Assembly (NCBI RefSeq): GCF_000764535.1
Contig: NZ_CP009571.1
Location: 62,001 to 126,000 of the forward strand
Direction: 5' to 3'
Source of the DNA: Sphingomonas taxi
GTDB lineage: Bacteria; Pseudomonadota; Alphaproteobacteria; Sphingomonadales; Sphingomonadaceae
Length of the DNA: 64,000 nucleotides
Shown here piece after piece: positions 35,173-42,701 of this stretch. The notes below the pieces were generated by a model that saw only the letters and a program-made list of their open reading frames with translations, was not told the origin of the DNA and made no database searches. Made by a program: the position numbers and the translations under genes. Each line of letters opens with the position of its first letter. Position 1 is the stretch's first letter.

Positions 35173-36636
35173 ATGGGAGGCGTGGTTCGCTCCCCCCGAT
35201 CCGGTGCTGAGGCACGACGCGACTCCATGGCCGCGGTCATCGGGCCGCTGTCGCTCGTGGTGGCGACGCTGACGCTCGGTGGCGTCGTCGCCGCCCGGCA
35301 TATGATCGGTTACGCCGACGCGCAGATCGCGGTGCAGAACCAGGGCTATGTTCCGTTCAGCGATGCGCCGATCCGCTATCGCGATCCGGTCCGCGATCCC
35401 GTCGCGCTGGCGCAGAAGGCGCTCGATGAGGGCCGGGCGACGCTCGCCTATGACAAGGACCGCGGCTACCTGCCCGCGGTGCTCAAGCTGCTCGGCATCC
35501 CCGTCAGCTCGCAGACGCTGGTGTTTTCGAAAACCAGTTTCCAGTTCACCCGCATCTCCGCCGATCACCCCCGGGCGCTCTACTACAACGACGACGTCTA
35601 TGTCGGCTCGGTGCATCAGGGAAAAACGGTGGAGCTGATCTCCTTCGATCCGATGCAGGGGGCGATCTTCTACCTGCTGGACGATGTCGACACCGCCCGG
35701 CCGCGATTCCAGCGCGCCGAGCTGGACTGTACCCAATGCCATATCGCCGCCGGTACGCGCGGAGTGCCGGGGGTGCTGCTACGCTCGGTCTACCCGGCGC
35801 CGACCGGCACGCTGACACCACGCGCACCGCAATATATCACCGACCAGAAAAGCCCGCTCGGCGAGCGCTGGGGCGGCTGGTACGTGACCGGCGCGCTGGC
35901 GTCGGCGACGATGGCCAATGCCGCGACCTTGCCGGCCGCTGCGGCAGTCACGCCGGCGGACCGGCGCTTGCCGGCGTTGGGACCGATTAGCACCCGCTTC
36001 GACGCCGCCGCCTATCTGACGTCGACCAGCGATCAGGTCGCGCTGCTGGTGCTCGGCCACCAGACGCAGATGCACAATCTCATCACATTGACCAACTACC
36101 AGACACGGATCGCGCTGCACATGCTGGCAGCGGGCGGCAAGGTCGCAGCGACCCCGCCGGCGCTCGAATCATTGCCGCCCGCGACGCAGGAGATGATCCG
36201 GCGCCCCGCCGAGCAACTGATCCGCTATCTGCTCTTCTCGGGCGAGACGCCGCTCGGCGGGCTGGACCGGCGCAGGACGATCGCCGCCTCCGCATTTGCG
36301 CGCACGTTCGCAGCGCAAGGTCCGCGCGACCGGAAAGGCCGCTCGCTCCGCGACTTCGACCTGCACGACCGGATCTTCCGCTATCCGTGCAGCTACCTGA
36401 TCTATTCCGCCGCGTTCGACGCGATCCCCGAGCCGGCCAAAGGTTATGTTTACCGGCGCTTGCTCGAAATCCTGACCGGCGGCGACCGGAACGCCGATTT
36501 CGCCAGTTTGTCGGCGGCGGATCGCGAGGCCATCCTGTCGATCCTGATCGACACCAAGCCGGACCTGCCGCCGGCATGGCGCCGCCACGCCGCCGCCACC
36601 GGCCCGTCGAACGTGCGCACGATCCTGAAGACGTAA
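35173..36636 (+). CDS. Unusual membrane-anchored mono-haem c-type protein
   Basis: 487 residues; the ATG three bases after the upstream stop was taken, and an ATG 18 codons later is an alternative. An N-terminal hydrophobic helix (IGPLSLVVATLTLGGVVAA) anchors it. A single CTQCH haem motif is at residues 186-190 in AELDCTQCHIAAGTRGVPG, followed by ITDQKSPLGERWGGWYVTG and HQTQMHNLITLTNYQTRIAL, which look like conserved blocks. It is far longer than a class I cytochrome c, and the remaining fold is not recognised. It sits between thiol-redox genes and cytochrome genes. A periplasmic electron carrier or oxidoreductase is likely. Confidence 0.8.
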   Translation: MGGVVRSPRSGAEARRDSMAAVIGPLSLVVATLTLGGVVAARHMIGYADAQIAVQNQGYVPFSDAPIRYRDPVRDPVALAQKALDEGRATLAYDKDRGYLPAVLKLLGIPVSSQTLVFSKTSFQFTRISADHPRALYYNDDVYVGSVHQGKTVELISFDPMQGAIFYLLDDVDTARPRFQRAELDCTQCHIAAGTRGVPGVLLRSVYPAPTGTLTPRAPQYITDQKSPLGERWGGWYVTGALASATMANAATLPAAAAVTPADRRLPALGPISTRFDAAAYLTSTSDQVALLVLGHQTQMHNLITLTNYQTRIALHMLAAGGKVAATPPALESLPPATQEMIRRPAEQLIRYLLFSGETPLGGLDRRRTIAASAFARTFAAQGPRDRKGRSLRDFDLHDRIFRYPCSYLIYSAAFDAIPEPAKGYVYRRLLEILTGGDRNADFASLSAADREAILSILIDTKPDLPPAWRRHAAATGPSNVRTILKT

Positions 36637-36674
36637 CGGCCCATCCATCATCCACCACGCGATAGGAGACCATC

Positions 36675-38039
36675 ATGACGATGATTTTCAAAGCCACCGC
36701 ATTCGCCGCCGCACTCCTCGCCGGCGCCCCCGTGATCGGCGCCGAGCCGAATGCATCCGCCGTCATCGGGCGATGGGACGCGGTCCTGTCGCGCAACGGT
36801 GTCGACATTCCCTTCCGCCTCGACATCGCGCCGGACGGGGAGGGGCTGAAGGGTGTCTTCTACGATGGCTTCAAGCCCTATGACGGCACCACCAGCGCCA
36901 CCTTCCGCGACGGCAAACTGGTGCTGAACGTCGATCATTATCTTACCACCATCGATGCGAAGCTGCAGGGCGGCAATCTGGACGGCACCGTCGTCGCGCA
37001 GAATCGCGAGACGAGCGCCGACTATGCCTTCCACGCCGTTCGCCACGTCGATGCGCCGCCAGCCGCGGTGAAGGCGCCGGCGATCGCGGGCAATTGGGAA
37101 ATCCCGCTCGCCACGCCCTCGTCGAAGGGCGAGAAGGCATTCCGCTTCGTCGTGCAGCAACAGGGGGCGGATGTCGCTGCGTCGATCCTGCGCATCGACG
37201 GCGACACCGGCGCCTATGCGGGCAGCTTCCGCGACGGCAAATGGGTGCTCAGCCATTTCGACGGCAGCCGCCCCGGCGTGATCGTCGTGACGCCCAGGGT
37301 GGACGGCGCGCTCGACATCCAGCAGCAAGTGGAGCGGCCGAAGGTCGCGGCGGCCGGCGAGGCGGCGCCCGTCGCCAGCGATTATGCGTCGGATGCGGCA
37401 CCGGACGGCCGCTATGCGAAGACGCTGGTCGCCTATCGCCCCGCCGTCGCGCGGGCGAAGGGCTTTGCCGAGCCGGATGGCTTCCTCACCCATACCACGG
37501 TCACCAATCCGAACGAGAAGTTCAAATTCGCCTTCCCCGACAATGACGGCCGTATCGTCACCAACGAGGATCCCCGCTTCAAGGGCAAGGTGGTGGTGGC
37601 GGTCGTTACTGGCACCTGGTGCCCCAATTGCCACGACGAGGCGCAATATCTGGTCAAGCTGGATAAGCAATATCGCGATCGCGGGCTGGCGATCGTCGCG
37701 CTCAACTTCGAGGAGCCCGAGCAGCAGGACACGCTGAAGCGGCAGAAGGCGTTCGTGAAGCAATATGGCGTCAAATACACTTATCTGGAGGCGGGATCGC
37801 CCGCCCAGATGTGGGAGAAGGTGCCACAGCTCGCGCATCTCGACACCTGGCCCGCGACGATCTTCATCGGTCGCGACGGCAAGGTGAGGGCGGTTCACTC
37901 CGGCTTCGCGTCACCGGCCAGCGGCAGCTATCACGCCCAGCTCCAGCAGGATTTCACCGGTCGCATCGAGCAGTTGCTCGCGGAGCCGGCGCCTGCCGTC
38001 GCATCCGCTGGGTCTGCCGTGCGGGTCGCGGCGAAGTGA
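36675..38039 (+). CDS. TlpA-like thioredoxin-fold protein with long N-terminal domain, exported
   Basis: 454 residues with a signal peptide (TAFAAALLAGAPVIGA). The first ~290 residues hold two similar beta-rich segments (IGRWDAVLSRNGVDIPFRLDI and IAGNWEIPLATPSSK...), a probable repeated beta-barrel-like domain. The C-terminal ~150 residues form a thioredoxin fold with active-site Cys316-Pro-Asn-Cys319 in GTWCPNCHDEA and the cis-Pro loop WPATIFI. This matches TlpA/ResA-type thiol reductases or peroxiredoxin-like proteins. With the DsbD-alpha-like protein it could form a periplasmic thiol-reducing pair, possibly for haem attachment to the cytochromes encoded next. Confidence 0.88.
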   Translation: MTMIFKATAFAAALLAGAPVIGAEPNASAVIGRWDAVLSRNGVDIPFRLDIAPDGEGLKGVFYDGFKPYDGTTSATFRDGKLVLNVDHYLTTIDAKLQGGNLDGTVVAQNRETSADYAFHAVRHVDAPPAAVKAPAIAGNWEIPLATPSSKGEKAFRFVVQQQGADVAASILRIDGDTGAYAGSFRDGKWVLSHFDGSRPGVIVVTPRVDGALDIQQQVERPKVAAAGEAAPVASDYASDAAPDGRYAKTLVAYRPAVARAKGFAEPDGFLTHTTVTNPNEKFKFAFPDNDGRIVTNEDPRFKGKVVVAVVTGTWCPNCHDEAQYLVKLDKQYRDRGLAIVALNFEEPEQQDTLKRQKAFVKQYGVKYTYLEAGSPAQMWEKVPQLAHLDTWPATIFIGRDGKVRAVHSGFASPASGSYHAQLQQDFTGRIEQLLAEPAPAVASAGSAVRVAAK

Positions 38040-38106
38040 TGCGGCGGACGCGGACTGTGCCGGTTCCGGCGGTGCATTGCACCGGAAGCGATGTGGGGTC
38101 GGATCG

Positions 38107-38493
38107 ATGCCGGTCGGATGGACGCTGATGCTGCCCGGCGGCGCGGTGGTGCTGTGCGTGGTCGCCGCCGCAAATGCCCAGCATGTCGATCCGCGACCGC
38201 GCGGCGCGGTGCTGTTCGAGAATCGCTGCGCGCGGTGTCACGGCGTGGCGGGTGATGGCGACGGCGGCCTTGCGCCGTCGCTGATCGGTATTGTCGGTCG
38301 GCCGACGGCGAGTCGATCGGATTACGCCTATTCCACGGCGTTGAAGGCGAAAGGCGGTATCTGGTCGCCGGAGACGCTCGATCGCTATCTCGCCGATCCG
38401 CAGGCCTTCGCGCCGGGTACGGAGATGGACGTTCATTCGCCCGACCCGGCCGAGCGCGCGGCGATCATCGAGCAACTGAAGGGGCTACGATAA
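38107..38493 (+). CDS. Class I cytochrome c, exported
   Basis: 128 residues from the second in-frame ATG; the first adds ten residues before the signal sequence. The signal is WTLMLPGGAVVLCVVAAANAQ. Haem motif CARCH is at residues 41-45 and a distal methionine candidate lies in APGTEMDVHSP. The size and the SLIGIVGRPTAS segment fit soluble cytochrome c of the c552/c550 type. The stop overlaps the start of the b561 gene by one base (TAATG), so electron exchange between the two products is likely. Confidence 0.88.
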   Translation: MPVGWTLMLPGGAVVLCVVAAANAQHVDPRPRGAVLFENRCARCHGVAGDGDGGLAPSLIGIVGRPTASRSDYAYSTALKAKGGIWSPETLDRYLADPQAFAPGTEMDVHSPDPAERAAIIEQLKGLR

Positions 38494-39245
38494 TGGGCCG
38501 CGATCCAGGCTCCGCCGGCCCGGCACCGAGCGGCCCGGCACTGGCCGAAGGGCGTGATCGGACGGCATCGGTCAGCGACATGGCGGCCCCGCCGGCGGAG
38601 ACGGCGGTGATATGGGACGGGTGGGTACGCCTGGTCCATTGGCTGATCGTGCTGCTCTTCGCCGTCTCCTGGTACACACATGGCGGCAATCTGGAATGGC
38701 ACCGTTATGCCGGCTATGGGCTGCTCACGCTGGTGCTGTTCCGCATCTATTGGGGCTTCGCCGGCAGTACCACCGCGCGATTCTCCCATTTCGTCACCGG
38801 CCCCGCCGCCACGATCCGCTATGCGCGCACGTTGCTGCGACGCACGTCCGTGACCCGGGTCGGGCACAATCCACTGGGCGCGATCGCCATCGTCCTGCTG
38901 CTCGCGCTGTTGCTGACGCAATGCCTGATCGGGCTGTTCGTGACCGATATCGATGGATTGGAATCAGGCCCACTGTCGGCCTGGGTCAGCTTCGACACCG
39001 GTCGGCTGCTGTCGGAATGGCATGGCCGCATCTTCAGGGCGTTGCAGGCGCTGGTCGGGATCCATGTCTTCGCGATCCTCTTCTATCTGATCGTTCGGCG
39101 CGACAATCTGATCGGCCCGATGCTCACCGGCCGCAAGCATCTGGTCGAACGGGTCGAGCCGCTGCGGCTTGGCCGCTGGTGGCACGGCGCTGCGGCTTTG
39201 ATCGTCGTCGCGGTTCTCGTCCTCGCCGTCGTGCGGACAGGCTGA
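38493..39245 (+). CDS. Cytochrome b561 family integral membrane protein
   Basis: 250 residues. A polar N-terminal extension of about 35 residues precedes four to five membrane helices: LVHWLIVLLFAVSWYT, YGLLTLVLFRIYWGF, LGAIAIVLLLALLLTQCLIGLF, LVGIHVFAILFYLIV, and a last helix after the WWHGAAA motif. Haem-ligand His candidates are in VRLVHW, NLEWHRYAGY, SEWHGRIF and GIHVF. These proteins pass electrons between quinone and periplasmic cytochromes. The coupling to a cytochrome c gene and the nearby cytochrome c' support this role. The donor is not visible in the window. Confidence 0.9.
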   Translation: MGRDPGSAGPAPSGPALAEGRDRTASVSDMAAPPAETAVIWDGWVRLVHWLIVLLFAVSWYTHGGNLEWHRYAGYGLLTLVLFRIYWGFAGSTTARFSHFVTGPAATIRYARTLLRRTSVTRVGHNPLGAIAIVLLLALLLTQCLIGLFVTDIDGLESGPLSAWVSFDTGRLLSEWHGRIFRALQALVGIHVFAILFYLIVRRDNLIGPMLTGRKHLVERVEPLRLGRWWHGAAALIVVAVLVLAVVRTG

Positions 39246-39285
39246 CCGCGCCATCCATTCCCCCCCTTATCAAGCGAGAGAGACG

Positions 39286-39759
39286 ATGTTCTGTAAACGA
39301 CTGACCCGGGGCCTGCCGACGATCATCATGCTGCTGGCGGGTACGGCCGCGGTGGCGGGCGGCATCAATGACGTGATCGCCACGCGACAGGCGCACTATC
39401 GGGAGATCGGCAAGGCGTTCAAGGCGATCAACGACCAGCTCAAATCCGACAGTCCCGACCTCGCCGTCATCAGGGCCAATGCGCCGGTGGTCGAGCGGCT
39501 GGCGCGACAGCAAGGCAAGGAGAATTGGTTTCCCGCCGGATCGCAGGCCGGGCAGGGACTGCAGACCTCGGCAAAGCCCGCCATCTGGCAGAACCGGGCC
39601 GACTTCGAGGCCAAGCGCGCTGATTTCCTAAGGGCTGCGGCCGGCTATACCGCGATCACGGGCAGAGGCGACGTCGCGGCGATCGGTGCCGCGACCGCGA
39701 CGATCGGCAAGACCTGCAAAGGCTGCCACGAAAGCTATCGCGATCAGGACAGGAGCTGA
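39286..39759 (+). CDS. Cytochrome c' (class II), exported
   Basis: 157 residues with a signal peptide (LPTIIMLLAGTAAVAGG). The four-helix-bundle pattern starts at VIATRQAHYREIGKAFKAIND and the haem motif CKGCH lies at the extreme C-terminus (residues 144-148) in TIGKTCKGCHESYR, exactly as in cytochromes c'. The family binds NO or CO or acts as a soluble electron carrier. It lies 40 bp after the b561 gene on the same strand and closes the redox cluster. Confidence 0.92.
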   Translation: MFCKRLTRGLPTIIMLLAGTAAVAGGINDVIATRQAHYREIGKAFKAINDQLKSDSPDLAVIRANAPVVERLARQQGKENWFPAGSQAGQGLQTSAKPAIWQNRADFEAKRADFLRAAAGYTAITGRGDVAAIGAATATIGKTCKGCHESYRDQDRS

Positions 39760-40084
39760 CGATACGACCGCCGGCGCCTTCATTTGTCGGCGTGTCTGTT
39801 TGCGGAATTTGCCACTTTCTCCTCCCGCTGTTCGTCTGCGAATTTTTTCATGGTATGCCGACTTGGCATGCAATGGCCGTGCTTTAAACAATTAATATAC
39901 GCTAATACTTATTTAGTACGATATTAGATCAGATCTTAATATGTAAAGTCGGAATGTATATTGGAGAAGAATTGCTGTTTTGTTGATCTGGCATTTGAAA
40001 GATCATCGTCCCTTTGCCCTCCCACACCGTCGCGCCGCGAGATCAGCAGACGGCGGCTGGGGGGCCAGACAAGGGGGAACAGCT
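39760..40084. other. AT-rich gene-free stretch upstream of a TonB receptor
   Basis: The middle part, about 39885-39975, is strikingly AT-rich (AATTAATATACGC, then ACTTATTTAGTACG and further A/T stretches) against a GC-rich background. It contains a GGAATG motif at 39951-39956 and several TATA-like hexamers. No coding frame with a recognisable product is present. It probably holds the receptor promoter and its regulatory sites, or marks an insertion boundary. Confidence 0.5.
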
Positions 40085-42547
40085 TTGGCCATCTTCACCA
40101 TCGTGCGCGTCGCGTTGCTGGCATCGGCAATGTCGACCACCATCGTTCATGCCACCGATCGCAAGCCGTCCGACACCGCGTCGGCCGCGACGGCTGACGG
40201 AAGCGACGACATCGTCGTCACCGGTACGCGGCTGACCGGCACCCGTGCCGCCGACAGTCCGGCGCCGATCCAGTTGGTCGACAGCAGCAGTCTCGTCCGC
40301 ACCGGCCAGCCCGGTCTCGTCCAGGCACTCAACCGCATCGTGCCGTCGCTCAACGTGCAGGCCTTTGGCGGTGATGCCAGCAACCTGAAACTGTCGCTGC
40401 GACTGCGCGGGTTGAGCGCCAATCATGCGCTCATCCTGATCGACGGCAAGCGTCGGCACGGCACGTCCAACCTCACGGTGGCCACGACCGGCGGCTTCGT
40501 CGGTGCGGCGGCAGCAGACCTCAGCTTCATCCCGGTCAGCGCGATCGATCATGTCGAGGTGCTCACCGACGGCGCCGCGGCGCAATATGGTACCGATGCG
40601 ATTGCCGGCGTCATCAACGTCATCCTCAAGAAGAACCACCGCGGCGGCCTGCTCACCGCGACCGGCGGCGCCTATGGCGAGGGCGATGGCGAGACGCTGG
40701 GCGGCGCAGCCAATATTGGGCTGGGGTCGTCGTCGGCCTTCCTGAACGTGACCGGCGAGCATCGCTATCACGATTATAGCGATCGCGGCGGGCCCGATCA
40801 GCGGGTCTTCACCGCCGCCAACCGTGCCAATCCGGCGCTGCCGTTAATTCCCGGCTATCCGCATCTCAACCGTATCTACGGCGATTCCAAATATGAGCTG
40901 TCGCTGTTGAGCTACAATGCCGGGCTCGATCTGGGTGGCGTGGAACTCTATTCCTTCGGCAATTACGGTCATCGCTTCGGCCAGTCGCGCCAGAACTATC
41001 GCTTTCCCAATATCGCGCCGACGCTCTGGCCACAGGGCTTTACGCCGGTGTTGACCGACGACGAGGACGATCTGTCCGTCACCGGCGGGGCGCGCGGCGA
41101 ACTGGCCGGCTGGCATTGGGATTTGGCGTCTACCTATGGCAAGGATATCAATCGGATCCGCAACATTCATTCCGCCAATAGCTCGCTGATCGCGGACACC
41201 GGCACCAGTCCGACCGACTTTCACGTCGGCGATTTCGTCGCCAGCCAATGGAGCAACACGCTCGATATCAGCCGTCCGATCGAGATCGGGCTGGCGGGGC
41301 CGCTCAACGTCGCAATCGGCGCGGAATATCGACAGGAAAGCTATGGCATCCGCGCCGGCGACGCGCCATCGCGCTACAAGACCGGCGTGCAGGCCTATCC
41401 CGGTTTCGCGCTGACCGACGCCGGCACGCACCGGCGGCGCAACGTCGCGGCCTATGTCGATCTGGCGGCGGAGCCGGTCGCGCGGCTCCAGCTCGATGCC
41501 GCCGGACGCTTCGAGCATTTCAGCGACTTTGGCGACACGCGCGTCGGCAAGCTCACCGCCCGCTACGATACCTCGCCCGCCCTCGCGCTGCGCGGCACGA
41601 TCAGCACCGGTTTCCGCGCGCCGACCCTGGCGGAAGAATATTATTCGGCCACCAAGGTGTCGCCGACCTCCGCCGGCGTCAATCTGCCCGCGAACGGCGC
41701 CGCGGCGCGGTTGCTCGGAATCACCGGATTGCGACCGGAGAAGTCGACCAATGTCAGCGCCGGTCTGGTTCTTCGTCCGGCCCACCGGCTCAACGCCACG
41801 CTGGACCTCTACCGGATCGATCTTCGCGACTGGATCGTCAGTACCGGCACCGTCTACGGCCTACAGACGATCAACGGTGTCCGGACGGTGCGCTCGCAGG
41901 CGGTGACCGACGCGATCATCGCGAACGGCAACGTCATCGACCAGACCGTGACGTCGACGTCGATCTCAACCTTCGTCAATGGCGCGGACAGCCGGACCAA
42001 AGGCGTCGATCTGGTCGTCAATTACGATCTGCCGCTGCCCGGGTCGGCGACGCTCGACCTGACCTTGATGGGCAATTACGGCCGGACCCGCCTGACGAAG
42101 CTGGCCGCCCCGTCGCCCCAGATTGCCGCGTCGGGCCAGCGCTATCTGGACCTGACCGCGATCTCCTATCTCGAAACCGCCGCGCCCGACTATAAGCTGT
42201 CGCTCGACAATGTCTTTCGTAAGGATGGCTGGGCGATCGACTTGCGCGGTACGCTCTATGGTCCGTCGTCGGCCTGGATCGACGGCGGCGGCACCAGCAA
42301 TTTCGTTCGCAACGTCGTCGACAAGGCGTTGATCGTCGACCTCGACATTCACTATGCGATCACCAGTACGATCGGCATATCAATCGGCGCGAACAATCTG
42401 TTCAACGTCTATCCGACCAAGGTCGACCCGATCACTTACGCCGCCGGGCTGGCCGCGGGCGGCAACGGCGTCGCCACGACCAACAATTGGGCGCCGTTCG
42501 GCATCAACGGTGGCTATTACTACAGCAACCTGACGATCAAATTCTGA
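40085..42547 (+). CDS. TonB-dependent outer-membrane receptor
   Basis: 820 residues from a TTG placed 7 bases after the ribosome-binding site GGGGGAA; the frame upstream reads through the promoter region. Signal sequence: IFTIVRVALLASAMSTTIVHA. The TonB box is probably DIVVTGTRL. Plug motifs include LRGLSANHALILIDGKRRHGT and IDHVEVLTDGAAAQYGTDAIAGVINVIL, and the barrel ends in YYSNLTIKF with the terminal Phe expected for outer-membrane insertion. It belongs to the same plug subfamily as the receptor at about 23.4-25.9 kb. It converges with another receptor gene. The cargo is unknown. Confidence 0.93.
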   Translation: MAIFTIVRVALLASAMSTTIVHATDRKPSDTASAATADGSDDIVVTGTRLTGTRAADSPAPIQLVDSSSLVRTGQPGLVQALNRIVPSLNVQAFGGDASNLKLSLRLRGLSANHALILIDGKRRHGTSNLTVATTGGFVGAAAADLSFIPVSAIDHVEVLTDGAAAQYGTDAIAGVINVILKKNHRGGLLTATGGAYGEGDGETLGGAANIGLGSSSAFLNVTGEHRYHDYSDRGGPDQRVFTAANRANPALPLIPGYPHLNRIYGDSKYELSLLSYNAGLDLGGVELYSFGNYGHRFGQSRQNYRFPNIAPTLWPQGFTPVLTDDEDDLSVTGGARGELAGWHWDLASTYGKDINRIRNIHSANSSLIADTGTSPTDFHVGDFVASQWSNTLDISRPIEIGLAGPLNVAIGAEYRQESYGIRAGDAPSRYKTGVQAYPGFALTDAGTHRRRNVAAYVDLAAEPVARLQLDAAGRFEHFSDFGDTRVGKLTARYDTSPALALRGTISTGFRAPTLAEEYYSATKVSPTSAGVNLPANGAAARLLGITGLRPEKSTNVSAGLVLRPAHRLNATLDLYRIDLRDWIVSTGTVYGLQTINGVRTVRSQAVTDAIIANGNVIDQTVTSTSISTFVNGADSRTKGVDLVVNYDLPLPGSATLDLTLMGNYGRTRLTKLAAPSPQIAASGQRYLDLTAISYLETAAPDYKLSLDNVFRKDGWAIDLRGTLYGPSSAWIDGGGTSNFVRNVVDKALIVDLDIHYAITSTIGISIGANNLFNVYPTKVDPITYAAGLAAGGNGVATTNNWAPFGINGGYYYSNLTIKF

Positions 42548-42557
42548 TGTGGGGGCG

Positions 42558-42582
42558 GGACCCGCCGGCGCCCGGCGGGTCC
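42558..42582. terminator. Strong hairpin between two convergent TonB receptor genes
   Basis: A perfect 11-bp stem (GGACCCGCCGG with its complement) and a 3-base loop begin ten bases after the stop codon. A T-run is lacking, so it may act with Rho or as a bidirectional RNA end. Confidence 0.5.
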
Positions 42583-42701
42583 TCGCGTGAGGAAGATCGT
42601 CACCTTTGGCATCGGGCGCAGCGCCAATCAGCGCTGGGGAACACCGCCGCATGCCAAGGTGACGGCAGTCCATCGCCTCACGCTTTCGCGCGGTCCGGCG
42701 G

